64,000 nucleotides of DNA from Polaromonas sp. (GTDB lineage Bacteria; Pseudomonadota; Gammaproteobacteria; Burkholderiales; Burkholderiaceae_C): NCBI RefSeq assembly GCF_010365105.1, contig NZ_JAAFGZ010000011.1, positions 56,254 through 120,253 of the forward strand. Direction: 5' to 3'. Below, in pieces: positions 28,639 through 37,420 of this stretch. A model generated the notes under the pieces. The model searched no databases. It was not told the origin of the DNA and saw only the letters and a list, made by a program, of their open reading frames with translations. The translations under genes were made by a program, and so were the position numbers. How positions within the stretch are numbered: position 1 is the stretch's first letter; every line of letters begins with the position of its first letter.

Positions 28639-28681
28639 GAAAGGATTGTCCACAATACGGCCATCCCGCAACCTTGACACC

Positions 28682-30622
28682 ATGACCCCAACCCACGAAT
28701 TCGACCCCCAACTGCTCAGCGAAGTGGCGGCACTGCCGCCCTTGCCAGGCGTTTACCGCTATTTCGATGAGCAGGGCAGCGTGCTCTATGTCGGCAAGGC
28801 GCGCAACCTGAAAAAGCGCGTCACCAGCTATTTCCAGAAAAACCATGGCGGCACCCGGATCGGCCACATGATCACTAAGATCGTGCGCATGGAAACCACG
28901 GTGGTGCGCTCCGAGGCCGAGGCGCTGCTGCTGGAAAACAACCTGATCAAGACGCTCCACCCGAAGTACAACATCCTGTTCCGGGACGACAAGAGCTATC
29001 CATACCTGAAGCTGACCGCAGCCCAGCCGCGGCCCGAGGGTGGCGCGCCTTCAGCCATCGCCTTTCCGCGCATTGCCTACTACCGGGGCGCGGTCGAGAA
29101 AAAGCACCGTTATTTCGGCCCTTATCCCAGCGCGTGGGCCGTCAAGGACACCATTCTTTTGCTGCAAAAGGTGTTCAGGCTGCGCACTTGTGAAGACACG
29201 GTGTTCAACAACCGCACGCGGCCCTGCCTGCTGTACCAGATCAAGCGCTGTTCGGCGCCGTGCGTGGGTCATCTGTCGGCCGAGCAGTACGCGCTGGACA
29301 CGGCGAATGCCGAGCGGTTCCTGCAGGGCCAGACGCAGGAAATCCTGGGTGAGCTGGAAAAGAAAATGCTGGTGCATTCGGACCGGCTGGAGTTTGAGCA
29401 GGCCGCCGAGTTGCGCAACCAGATGTCGGCCCTGTCGAAAATCCTGCACCAGCAGTCGATGGAAATTGGCGGTGACAAAGATGTGGACATCCTGGCGGTG
29501 AAAGTGCAGGGCGGCAAGGCCTGCGTCAACCTGGCGATGGTGCGCGGTGGCCGGCATCTGGGCGACCGGCCGTATTTTCCGACGCATGTGGAGCATGCCG
29601 CCGACGTGGCTGCGCTGGATGCCGAGCCCGATTCGCCAGCGGTTGCGCTGAAGGAAAAATCGCTGGAGGCACTGGTGTTGGAGGCCTTCATTGCCCAGCA
29701 CTACATCGATGTGCCGGTGCCGCCCACGCTGGTGGTCAGCGAGCCGGTGGACAAGGAGTTGATGGCTGCGCTGGCCGACCAGACCGGCAGCCGCGTCGCC
29801 GCGATTCACCAGCCACGCGAGCAGCGCCGCGTGTGGCTGGAAATGGCGCAGACAAATGCCGGCCTGCAACTGGCGCGGCTGCTGGCCGAGCAGGGCTCGC
29901 AACAGGCCCGCACCCGGGCACTGGCCGAAGCGCTGGAATTGCCGATGGACAACCTGGACGCGCTGCGCATCGAGTGCTTTGACATTTCGCACACGGCGGG
30001 CGAGGCGACCCAGGCGTCGTGCGTGGTCTTCAAGGAACACAAGATGCAGAACAGCGAATACCGCCGCTACAACATCGAAGGCATCACCCCCGGCGACGAC
30101 TATGCCGCCATGCGCCAGGTGCTCACGCGGCGCTACAGCAAGCTGGCCGAGGCAGCGCGCAATGGCGAGGCCATGCTGCCCGACCTGGTGCTGGTCGACG
30201 GCGGCAAGGGCCAGGTCTCGATGGCGCGCGAGGTGTTTGTCGAACTCGGGCTGGACCTGGGGTTGATCGCCGGCGTTGAAAAAGGCGAGGGCCGCAAGGT
30301 CGGGCTGGAAGAGCTGGTGTTTGCCGACGGCCGGGAAAAGGTTTACCTGGGCCGCGACTCGGCAGCACTGATGCTGATCGCCCAGATTCGCGACGAGGCG
30401 CACCGCTTCGCCATCACCGGCATGCGCGCCAAGCGGGCCAAGGTGCGGGTGGGCGGCAGCCGGCTCGAAGACATTGCCGGCATTGGTCCGAAAAAGCGCG
30501 CCAGCCTGCTGCAGCGCTTTGGCGGCGTGCGCGGCATCGCCTCGGCCAGCGTCGAGGACATCGCCATGGTCGATGGCATTTCCACCGAACTGGCCGAGGA
30601 AATCTACCGGGCGCTGCATTGA
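28682..30622 (+). CDS. uvrC: Excinuclease ABC subunit C
   Basis: This 646-residue UvrC makes both incisions in nucleotide excision repair. The GIY-YIG domain is at the N terminus ([20 protein letters not shown]), the Cys-rich linker [20 protein letters not shown] follows, then the UVR helix pair ([15 protein letters not shown]), the RNase H-like nuclease half ([19 protein letters not shown]) and a C-terminal helix-hairpin-helix ([19 protein letters not shown]). ATG 28682 gives the standard N terminus. Confidence 0.97.
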   Translation: MTPTHEFDPQLLSEVAALPPLPGVYRYFDEQGSVLYVGKARNLKKRVTSYFQKNHGGTRIGHMITKIVRMETTVVRSEAEALLLENNLIKTLHPKYNILFRDDKSYPYLKLTAAQPRPEGGAPSAIAFPRIAYYRGAVEKKHRYFGPYPSAWAVKDTILLLQKVFRLRTCEDTVFNNRTRPCLLYQIKRCSAPCVGHLSAEQYALDTANAERFLQGQTQEILGELEKKMLVHSDRLEFEQAAELRNQMSALSKILHQQSMEIGGDKDVDILAVKVQGGKACVNLAMVRGGRHLGDRPYFPTHVEHAADVAALDAEPDSPAVALKEKSLEALVLEAFIAQHYIDVPVPPTLVVSEPVDKELMAALADQTGSRVAAIHQPREQRRVWLEMAQTNAGLQLARLLAEQGSQQARTRALAEALELPMDNLDALRIECFDISHTAGEATQASCVVFKEHKMQNSEYRRYNIEGITPGDDYAAMRQVLTRRYSKLAEAARNGEAMLPDLVLVDGGKGQVSMAREVFVELGLDLGLIAGVEKGEGRKVGLEELVFADGREKVYLGRDSAALMLIAQIRDEAHRFAITGMRAKRAKVRVGGSRLEDIAGIGPKKRASLLQRFGGVRGIASASVEDIAMVDGISTELAEEIYRALH

Positions 30623-30707
30623 CGGCGCAACGCGGCGCTGCTTGTCGCGCACAGGACGGCCGCATCGCTTACGCAGCCGGTCTGCCGCTCATGCCAAAAT
30701 CGGTGCC

Positions 30708-31274
30708 ATGTTCCTGACCATCCCCACCATAATGACCTGGACTCGCATCATCGCGATTCCGCTGATCGTGGGAGTCTTTTACCTGAACATTCCTGCGGCT
30801 GAACGCAACCTGATCGCCACGGTGATGTTCGTCGTGTTTGCCGCCACCGACTGGCTTGACGGTTATCTGGCACGCAAGCTGAACCAGACATCGTCGTTTG
30901 GTGCTTTCCTGGACCCGGTGGCCGACAAGTTCCTGGTCTGCGCTTCGCTGCTGGTACTGGTGCATCTACAACGGGCCGATGTATTCGTGGCGCTCATCAT
31001 CATCGGCCGCGAGATCGCCATTTCTGCGCTGCGCGAATGGATGGCACAGATCGGCGCCTCGCGCAGCGTGGCGGTTCACATGCTCGGCAAAGTCAAGACG
31101 ACAGTGCAGATGATCGCGATTCCTTTCCTGCTTTACGACGGCCGCCTGTTCGGCATCATCAACACCCCCGTCTGGGGAACCTGGCTGATCTGGCTGTCCG
31201 CCATCCTGACGGTCTGGTCGATGGCCTATTACCTGCAAAAAGCGATTCCTGAAATTCGCGCTCGGGCCAAATGA
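30708..31274 (+). CDS. pgsA: CDP-diacylglycerol-glycerol-3-phosphate 3-phosphatidyltransferase
   Basis: This 188-residue membrane enzyme makes phosphatidylglycerophosphate, the precursor of phosphatidylglycerol and cardiolipin. The CDP-alcohol phosphotransferase motif D-x2-DG-x2-AR ... G-x3-D-x3-D is complete (TDWLDGYLARKL ... GAFLDPVADK). About six hydrophobic helices. It often follows uvrC in proteobacteria, as here. Confidence 0.94.
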   Translation: MFLTIPTIMTWTRIIAIPLIVGVFYLNIPAAERNLIATVMFVVFAATDWLDGYLARKLNQTSSFGAFLDPVADKFLVCASLLVLVHLQRADVFVALIIIGREIAISALREWMAQIGASRSVAVHMLGKVKTTVQMIAIPFLLYDGRLFGIINTPVWGTWLIWLSAILTVWSMAYYLQKAIPEIRARAK

Positions 31275-31297
31275 ATGTTTCCTGACGCAAGCCGGTT

Positions 31298-32218
31298 GTG
31301 AGTCTTTCGCCGCCCTCCAGTCCCCTGATCCGGGCCATGCCCGCCGTGTTTGTGCTGATCTGGAGCACCGGCTTCATCGTGGCCAAGTTCGGCCTGCCGT
31401 ACGCGCCGCCGCTGACCTTTCTGGTGCTGCGCTATGCGTTTTCCATTGCCTGCTTTTTGATCTGGATCGGTTTCAGCCGCGCCCGCTGGCCGCGCGCGCG
31501 CCAGCAGTGGCTGCACCTGGCTTTGAGCGGTGTGCTGATGCATGCCGGCTACCTCGGTGGGGTCTGGGTCGCGGTGAAAAGCGGCATGGGCTCTGGCTTG
31601 GCGGCATTGATCGTTGGACTGCAGCCGGTGCTGACTGCGCTGTGGCTTTCATGGGCCAGCGCATCGGGTTCTTCCACAGCGACAAAAACGCAGGTCACGC
31701 CCCGCCAGTGGGCCGGGCTGGCTTTGGGGCTGGGCGGCTTGCTGCTGGTGGTGGCGCGCAAATTCGGCAGCGGCAGCGAAGTGACCGCGCTCACGCTGGG
31801 CTGTACGGTATTTGCCTTGGGTTGCATTACCGTGGGAACCCTGTACCAGAAGCATTTTGTCCAGCCGACCGACGTGCGCACCGCCAATGCTATACAACTG
31901 GCCGCCGCCTTGCTGGTCACGCTGCCGTTTTCCTTCCTGGAAACCGAGGCGATTGTCTGGAATGCTGAATTCATCGGCGCCATGGCCTGGGCGGTGCTGG
32001 CGCTGACGCTGGGCGGCAGTTCGCTGCTGTACCTGCTGATCCAGCGCGGCGCGGCCACGGCGGTCACCAGCCTGCTTTACCTGGTGCCGCCCACCACGGC
32101 CGTGATGGCCTGGTTATTGTTTGGAGAAGCCATCACGCTGGCGACCGTGGCAGGCACGGCGCTCACAGCCCTGGGCGTCAGCCTGGTGGTGCGGCCCGCT
32201 AAGCCGCAGGCTGCGTAA
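31298..32218 (+). CDS. EamA/DMT-superfamily exporter
   Basis: This protein of about 306 residues has ten hydrophobic segments in two EamA repeats. The first begins VFVLIWSTGFIVAKFGL. Such proteins export metabolites such as amino acids. The GTG at 31298 is used, but an ATG at 31337 just before the first helix is equally plausible. The last 20 bp overlap the end of the convergent LysR gene. Confidence 0.82.
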   Translation: MSLSPPSSPLIRAMPAVFVLIWSTGFIVAKFGLPYAPPLTFLVLRYAFSIACFLIWIGFSRARWPRARQQWLHLALSGVLMHAGYLGGVWVAVKSGMGSGLAALIVGLQPVLTALWLSWASASGSSTATKTQVTPRQWAGLALGLGGLLLVVARKFGSGSEVTALTLGCTVFALGCITVGTLYQKHFVQPTDVRTANAIQLAAALLVTLPFSFLETEAIVWNAEFIGAMAWAVLALTLGGSSLLYLLIQRGAATAVTSLLYLVPPTTAVMAWLLFGEAITLATVAGTALTALGVSLVVRPAKPQAA

Positions 32219-33140
32219 TTTTCCAGGGCTCGTCCTGGAATTGCATGACCAGAAAGTCGATCAGCAGCCGGATGCGGCGGGGCGAATCCGTGCGATAAGG
32301 TGCCAGCCAGTGGATGTCGGCATCCGGCATTGCATAGCAATCCAGCACCCGCACCAGCTGGCCAGAAGCCAGCCAGGGTTCGATATCCCACAGGCTGCGC
32401 AGCATGATGCCGCGCCCGTCCAGGCACCAGTCACGCACAAGTTCTCCGGAATTGCTAGACAACGGACCGCGCACCCTGACCTGTTCGTGTGTTTTGCTGT
32501 TGCCTTTGTGCAGCGTCCAGGTGCCGAAGCTTTGGCTCTGTGCAGGGGCGTTTTCACGCACGATCAGGCAGGCATGGTCATGCAATGCATTCAACGTCAA
32601 CGGTTCACCCTGCAGCCGGAGGTATTCGGGCGACGCTACCAATACGCGCTGGTTGCGCGCCAGCCGGCGTGACACCCATTGGGCCGCCTGCCTGCCTTGG
32701 ACCTGCCACAGCCAGATGGCGCCATCAAATCCTTCGCTTGCAAGGTCAGGCAATTGCTCGGTGAGCTGCAGCTGGATGTCGATGCGCGGATAGAGTTCCT
32801 GGAACAGGGCCAGCGCCGGCCCCAGCCACAGGCGTCCAAAGCCAAAGGTCGCGGCCAGCCGTATCAAGCCACAAGGCTCGGCCTTGCGCTCCTGAAGCTC
32901 GGCCTCAAGCGCGTCGAAGCCCTGCAGCAACGCCAAGGCCCGTTCATAGACGGTTTCGCCCTCTGCCGTGGGGCTGACACGCCGGGTGGTCCGCTGGAAC
33001 AGCCGCTGTCCCAGCCGTGCCTCCAGTGCCGCTAGCCGCTTGGTGACGACAGGCGGCGCCAGATTCAGGCTGCGCGCGGCTGCGGCCATATTGCCATGGT
33101 CGCGTACCGCCACTACCAGTTCCAGATCGCTGCGTTCCAT
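32199..33140 (-). CDS. LysR-family transcriptional regulator
   Basis: This 313-residue regulator has an N-terminal winged helix (DLELVVAVRDHGNMAAAARSLN, then LEARLGQRLFQRTTR) and a C-terminal LysR substrate domain. It is divergent from the tartrate/D-malate dehydrogenase gene, the usual position of a LysR activator. ATG 33140 (MERSDLELV) is chosen as the family start. The C terminus overlaps the EamA gene by 20 bp on the opposite strand. Confidence 0.88.
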   Translation of the reverse strand: MERSDLELVVAVRDHGNMAAAARSLNLAPPVVTKRLAALEARLGQRLFQRTTRRVSPTAEGETVYERALALLQGFDALEAELQERKAEPCGLIRLAATFGFGRLWLGPALALFQELYPRIDIQLQLTEQLPDLASEGFDGAIWLWQVQGRQAAQWVSRRLARNQRVLVASPEYLRLQGEPLTLNALHDHACLIVRENAPAQSQSFGTWTLHKGNSKTHEQVRVRGPLSSNSGELVRDWCLDGRGIMLRSLWDIEPWLASGQLVRVLDCYAMPDADIHWLAPYRTDSPRRIRLLIDFLVMQFQDEPWKITQPAA

Positions 33141-33292
33141 TGTTGCCTCAATAGAAATTATTTGTTGCCAAATTATTGCTTGAACCATCTATTTTATTGC
33201 GACAAAATCCTGCCAGGTTGTGGCGCATGCAATCTGCTTAAAACGGATAAAAATTTAGGCTTATCCATGTTTGAAGGCTTCGTTTCCAGTGA

Positions 33293-33451
33293 CGTCTACA
33301 GTCCCGCCAAAATCCTGCACAGCTGTGGCGGGAACGCGTCAGCGATCTATCCGGCGCAAGCGTTGCGTGCGGATACCACATGGTGGAAGAGGCCCCGGAG
33401 CAAGTGCTGGCGCAGGCACTCGAATTTTTCAAAACTGAACCAAAGGAAAAC
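33293..33451 (+). pseudogene. C-terminal remnant of an alpha/beta hydrolase (dehalogenase-like)
   Basis: The frame ending in the ttuC start region reads LWRERVSDLSGASVACGYHM then VEEAPEQVLAQALEFF, which strongly resembles the C terminus of haloacetate dehalogenase-type alpha/beta hydrolases, including the region of the catalytic His (here Y-H-M after CG). No N-terminal part is present upstream, where the frame is closed at 33290. I read this as the tail of a deleted gene between lysR and ttuC. Confidence 0.55.
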
Positions 33452-33454
33452 ACC

Positions 33455-34561
33455 ATGAACAAAACACTTGATAAAAAAAGAATCGCCGTCATCGCGGGCG
33501 ATGGCATCGGCAAGGAAGTCATGCCTGAAGGCATTCGTGTGCTGGAAGCCGCAGCGGTCAAATACGGGATTGACCTGCAGTTTGATCATTTCGATTTTTC
33601 CAGCTGGGACTATTTTGAAAAACACGGCAAGATGCTGCCCGACAACTGGAAAGACCAGATTGGGGGACATGACGCAATCTACTTTGGCGCAGTAGGCTGG
33701 CCCGACAAGATTGCCGACCATCTGTCGCTCTGGGGTTCGCTGCTGCTGTTCCGTCGCGAATTTGACCAGTACATCAACCTGCGGCCTGCACGGCTCATGC
33801 CTGGCATCATCGCGCCGGTCGTGCGGCGAGACGGTAGTCCGCGCCAGCCAGGAGAGATTGATTTCTACATCGTGCGTGAAAACACCGAAGGTGAATATTC
33901 GAGCATCGGCGGCAGGGCATTTCCGGGCACCGAACGGGAGTTTGTGCTGCAGGAGTCGGTGTTTACACGCATCGGCGTTGATCGGGTGCTGAAGTTTGCC
34001 TTTGAGCTGGCGCAGACGCGACCCAAAAAACATCTGACCAGCGCGACCAAATCCAACGGTATTTCCATTTCGATGCCCTATTGGGATGAACGTGTTGCAG
34101 AAATGGCAAAAAACTATCCGGCGATCCAGCTCGACAAGTTCCACATCGACATCCTGACCGCGCATTTTGTGCAACGACCGGACTTTTTTGACGTGGTTGT
34201 GGCCAGCAATTTGTTTGGGGACATCCTGAGTGATCTGGGGCCTGCCTGCACGGGAACCATCGGCATTGCGCCCAGCGCCAACCTTAATCCGGAGGGCAAG
34301 TTTCCTTCGCTGTTCGAGCCGGTCCATGGCTCGGCGCCAGACATTGCCGGGCGCGGCATTGCCAATCCCATCGGCCAGATCTGGTGCGGTGCCATGATGC
34401 TGGAATTTCTGGGATACAAGGACGCCCATGATGGCATTCTTGCCGCTATTGAACAGGTTCTCAGTCCCGAGAGCGGTGCGCCACGCACGCCTGATCTGGG
34501 AGGTCAGGCGGGTACGATGGACATTGGTAAAGCCATCGCGCAAGTGTTGGCTAACGGGTAA
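33455..34561 (+). CDS. ttuC: Tartrate dehydrogenase / D-malate dehydrogenase
   Basis: This 368-residue beta-decarboxylating dehydrogenase of the isocitrate/isopropylmalate family begins IAVIAGDGIGKEVMPEG. The metal/substrate residues follow in REFDQYINLRPARL, YIVRENTEGEYS, the DILTAHFVQRPDFFDVVV stretch and SNLFGDILSDLG. It oxidises D-malate or tartrate with NAD and Mn2+/Mg2+. ATG 33455 follows AAAGGAAAA. It is divergent from a LysR gene, its likely regulator. Confidence 0.92.
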   Translation: MNKTLDKKRIAVIAGDGIGKEVMPEGIRVLEAAAVKYGIDLQFDHFDFSSWDYFEKHGKMLPDNWKDQIGGHDAIYFGAVGWPDKIADHLSLWGSLLLFRREFDQYINLRPARLMPGIIAPVVRRDGSPRQPGEIDFYIVRENTEGEYSSIGGRAFPGTEREFVLQESVFTRIGVDRVLKFAFELAQTRPKKHLTSATKSNGISISMPYWDERVAEMAKNYPAIQLDKFHIDILTAHFVQRPDFFDVVVASNLFGDILSDLGPACTGTIGIAPSANLNPEGKFPSLFEPVHGSAPDIAGRGIANPIGQIWCGAMMLEFLGYKDAHDGILAAIEQVLSPESGAPRTPDLGGQAGTMDIGKAIAQVLANG

Positions 34562-34670
34562 AAATGCATGTTGTCAAGCATGAAAATTAAAGCGCATGCC
34601 TGGCAACACAATCAGAATTCACCAAAACAAAGCTAGAATTCTGCTCCACCGCTTAAATACTTGCGTCATG

Positions 34671-34699
34671 TTGACAGCTTGGAAGTCCATGGCTTTAAT
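34671..34699 (+). promoter_or_regulatory. Near-consensus sigma-70 promoter for the HU gene
   Basis: TTGACA at 34671-34676 and TTTAAT at 34694-34699 are separated by exactly 17 bp. Transcription would start near 34706, giving a leader of about 105 nt before the HU start codon. It is the strongest promoter I see in the window. Confidence 0.75.
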
Positions 34700-34811
34700 G
34701 GATCCAGATGCCAAACTGTCCTGGCGGTCCTTCCGACATCGCACTTCCGTTTGTCGCGGAAACAGGTATCAAGCCAACCAGAACAACTGATCAAATGACG
34801 AGGTGTTTTTT

Positions 34812-35084
34812 GTGAACAAGACTGAATTGATTGAGCACATTGCCCAGAATGCCGACATTTCCAAGGCTGCGGCAACGCGTGCTCTGGAGTCCACCATCAG
34901 CGCGGTGAAGGCCACGCTGAAAAAAGGAGGCTCTGTGTCTCTGGTGGGTTTTGGTACCTTTGCTGTTGGTAAACGTGCAGCACGGACGGGCCGAAATCCC
35001 CGGACTGGCGATGCGATTAAAATCAAGGCAGCCAAGGTTCCTAAATTCCGTCCAGGCAAAGCGCTCAAGGATGCGCTGAACTGA
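34812..35084 (+). CDS. hupB: DNA-binding protein HU
   Basis: This 90-residue histone-like protein bends and compacts DNA. The HU/IHF signature is intact: [20 protein letters not shown] and the DNA-contacting arm, ending KALKDALN. The start is GTG 34812, giving the standard MNKTELI start after the GAGGTG ribosome binding site; an in-frame GTG at 34803 would add three residues and lies over that site. A tRNA-Val follows on the same strand. Confidence 0.95.
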   Translation: MNKTELIEHIAQNADISKAAATRALESTISAVKATLKKGGSVSLVGFGTFAVGKRAARTGRNPRTGDAIKIKAAKVPKFRPGKALKDALN

Positions 35085-35102
35085 TGTAATGTTTGTACAG
35101 TG

Positions 35103-35178
35103 GGGTGCTTAGCTCAGTTGGTAGAGCAGCGCCTTTACACGGCGTAGGTCGGCGGTTCGAGTCCGTCAGCACCCACCA
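35103..35178 (+). tRNA. tRNA-Val (UAC)
   Basis: The 76-nt cloverleaf is complete: acceptor GGGTGCT pairs with AGCACCC, the anticodon loop TTTACAC carries TAC, the T-arm has GGTTCGAGTCC, and CCA is encoded. Confidence 0.97.
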
Positions 35179-35190
35179 CCCACTAAAAAG

Positions 35191-35218
35191 AAAAGGCGAA
35201 CCAGGGTTCGCCTTTTTT
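35191..35218 (+). terminator. Terminator after tRNA-Val
   Basis: AAAAGGCGAAC at 35191-35201 pairs with GTTCGCCTTTT at 35206-35216 around CAGG and ends in six T residues. It closes the HU/tRNA-Val unit. Confidence 0.88.
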
Positions 35219-35260
35219 CGTTGTTGTGCCCGTTCGGGCCGTCATACAGGAAATTCGAAG

Positions 35261-37195
35261 ATGTTTGATTTCATTCGCAAGCACACCAAATGGACAATGG
35301 CATTGCTGTTTTTGCTGATCGTACCGTCCTTCATACTGGTTGGCATGAACAGCAATCCTTCCGCTGAAAAAGGCCGTGTGGTGGCCAAGGTGGACGGCAC
35401 TGAAATTAGCCAGCCTGAATGGGATCGGGAGCATCTTAAAGAAGTCGACCGTCTGCGCGCCTCCATGCCGACGCTGGATGCCAAACTGCTCGATACACCT
35501 GAGGCACGCTATGCCACGCTGGAACGCATGGTTCGTGACCGCGTGGTTGCCGTGGCTGCTGAAAAACTCAAGCTCTCCACCAGCGACCAGCATCTTGCGC
35601 GGGAATTGCAGAGCAGTCCTGAAATTGCCGCCTTGCGTCGCGCCGATGGTTCGCTTGACATGGAGCGCTATCGCCAATTGCTCGGTGCCCAGGGTTTGAG
35701 TCCGGAAATGTTTGAAGCCAATGTGCGGTCTGATTTGTCCCGGCGACAGGTTCTGGCGGGTGTCGCCAACAGCGGCTTGACTTCCAGTGTGGCAGCTGAC
35801 CTCGCATTGAACGCTTTTTTTGAAAAGCGGGAGATCCAGCTGGCACGATTCAACGCTGCTGATTACGCCGCAAAGCTCATTCCGTCAGAATCCGACATCG
35901 AGCAGTTCTACAAGGCCAATGAAAACCTTTTCCAGGCACCCGAACAAGCCAGCATCGAATATGTTCTGCTCGACCTCGACACGTTGACCAAAGGTATTAC
36001 GGTCAATGAAGCGGACCTCAAGACTTATTACGAGCAGAACGCGAAACATTTGAGTGGCACGGAAGAGCGTCGGGCCAGCCACATCCTGATTACCGCTCCG
36101 GTCAGCGCGCCAGCTGCTCAGCGTGAGGAAGCGAAGGCAAAAGCTGAGGCATTGCTCGCAAGTGTTCGAAAAGCCCCTGATACCTTCGCTGACGTTGCCC
36201 GAAAAAACTCGCAGGATCCGGGCTCTGCGCCCAGCGGTGGCGATCTTGACTTTTTTGGCAGAGGCGCCATGGTCAAGCCATTTGAAGACGCTGTTTTTTC
36301 GATGCAAAAGGGTGATATCAGCGATGTGGTCGCGTCTGACTTTGGATACCACATTATCAAGCTGACCGACATCAAGGTGCCCAAACAACGAAGTTTTGAA
36401 GAAATGAAGCCTACGCTTGAAGCGGACCTGAAGAAGCAGCAGGCACAAAAGAAATTCTCTGAAACCGCTGAAGCCTTTTCAAATGGTGTGTATGAACAGT
36501 CCGACAGCTTGAAGCCTGTGGCTGATCGTTTGAAACTTGAAATCAAAACCGCTGGGAACGTACTGCGTCAGCCAGCTGCAGGCGCAACCGGTCCGCTGGC
36601 AAATACCAAGTTTCTCAATGCGCTTTTCTCACCTGATTCAACCGAGAAAAAACGCAACACCGAAGCCGTTGAGGTGGGCTCCAACCAGTTGGTGTCAGGA
36701 CGCATTGTCCAGTACACCCCGGCGCAAACCTTGCCTTTGACCGAGGTCAGAGGCATCGTGCGCCAGCGCTGGCTGGCGAAGCACGGTGCCGAAGAGGCCC
36801 GCAAGGATGGAGTTGCCAAACTTGCGGCCTGGAAGGCCGCACCCGCTGCGGCGGCCTTGGCCTTGCCGATACTGGTATCGCGTGAACAGAACCAGCAGTT
36901 GCCAGCGCCACTTGTTGATGCTGCGCTGCGTGGTGACAGCAACGTTTTGCCATTTTTTACGGGAGTCGACTTGGGTTCACAGGGCTATGCCATCATCAAG
37001 GTCAACAAGGTTGTGCCGCGTGACCAACCAGCCGACGCAACAGCCCTGCAAGAGCGCAACCAGTACAGCCAACAGTGGACATCTGCCGAAACGCTGGCTT
37101 ATTACAATGGTTTGAAGGATCGATTCAAGGCAGAGATACTGGTAGCCAAGCCCGCAGTTGTTCAGCCAAATGCGGAAGCTGTCCAAAGCAGGTAA
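35261..37195 (+). CDS. ppiD: Periplasmic folding chaperone/PPIase PpiD
   Basis: This 644-residue protein is anchored by one N-terminal helix (KWTMALLFLLIVPSFILVG) with the rest in the periplasm. A SurA-like chaperone module spans about residues 36-225. The parvulin-type rotamase domain lies near residues 265-370 (RRASHILITAP, DFADVARKNSQDPGSAPSGG-like stretch, VKPFEDAVF, FGYHIIKLTDI). It helps outer-membrane proteins fold near the Sec exit. ATG 35261 (MFDFIRKHTKW) follows CAGGAAA. Confidence 0.95.
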   Translation: MFDFIRKHTKWTMALLFLLIVPSFILVGMNSNPSAEKGRVVAKVDGTEISQPEWDREHLKEVDRLRASMPTLDAKLLDTPEARYATLERMVRDRVVAVAAEKLKLSTSDQHLARELQSSPEIAALRRADGSLDMERYRQLLGAQGLSPEMFEANVRSDLSRRQVLAGVANSGLTSSVAADLALNAFFEKREIQLARFNAADYAAKLIPSESDIEQFYKANENLFQAPEQASIEYVLLDLDTLTKGITVNEADLKTYYEQNAKHLSGTEERRASHILITAPVSAPAAQREEAKAKAEALLASVRKAPDTFADVARKNSQDPGSAPSGGDLDFFGRGAMVKPFEDAVFSMQKGDISDVVASDFGYHIIKLTDIKVPKQRSFEEMKPTLEADLKKQQAQKKFSETAEAFSNGVYEQSDSLKPVADRLKLEIKTAGNVLRQPAAGATGPLANTKFLNALFSPDSTEKKRNTEAVEVGSNQLVSGRIVQYTPAQTLPLTEVRGIVRQRWLAKHGAEEARKDGVAKLAAWKAAPAAAALALPILVSREQNQQLPAPLVDAALRGDSNVLPFFTGVDLGSQGYAIIKVNKVVPRDQPADATALQERNQYSQQWTSAETLAYYNGLKDRFKAEILVAKPAVVQPNAEAVQSR

Positions 37196-37214
37196 ATCAT
37201 GCTCTCTTTAACGC

Positions 37215-37220
37215 TATAAT
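37215..37220 (+). promoter_or_regulatory. -10 element upstream of tRNA-His
   Basis: TATAAT lies 10 bp before the mature tRNA-His 5' end, a typical distance for a stable-RNA promoter. No good -35 hexamer is seen at 16-18 bp. Confidence 0.45.
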
Positions 37221-37230
37221 TTGAAGTTAC

Positions 37231-37307
37231 GGTGGCTGTAGCTCAGTTGGTAGAGTCCAGGATTGTGATTCCTGTTGTCGTGGGTTCGAGCCCCATCAGC
37301 CACCCCA
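37231..37307 (+). tRNA. tRNA-His (GUG)
   Basis: The cloverleaf has the extra 5' G of tRNA-His (G37231), acceptor GTGGCTG pairing with CAGCCAC, anticodon loop TTGTGAT with GTG, T-arm GGGTTCGAGCCCC and encoded CCA. An integrase gene starts 114 bp downstream, so the 3' end of this tRNA is the probable attachment site of the island. Confidence 0.97.
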
Positions 37308-37420
37308 TTCATACTTAGCGTTCATGTAAGTGTTTGATTTCTTTATGAATCAAGCACTTACCGCCAGATATAAATTCTGGTTGTTACACGACCTGTCACA
37401 CAACTACGTGGAGCAGGAAC

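Noticed and set aside
29051..30652. 533-codon minus-strand open frame opposite uvrC
   Set aside because: It is antisense to intact, fully motif-bearing UvrC and has His/Gln/Arg-rich shadow composition.
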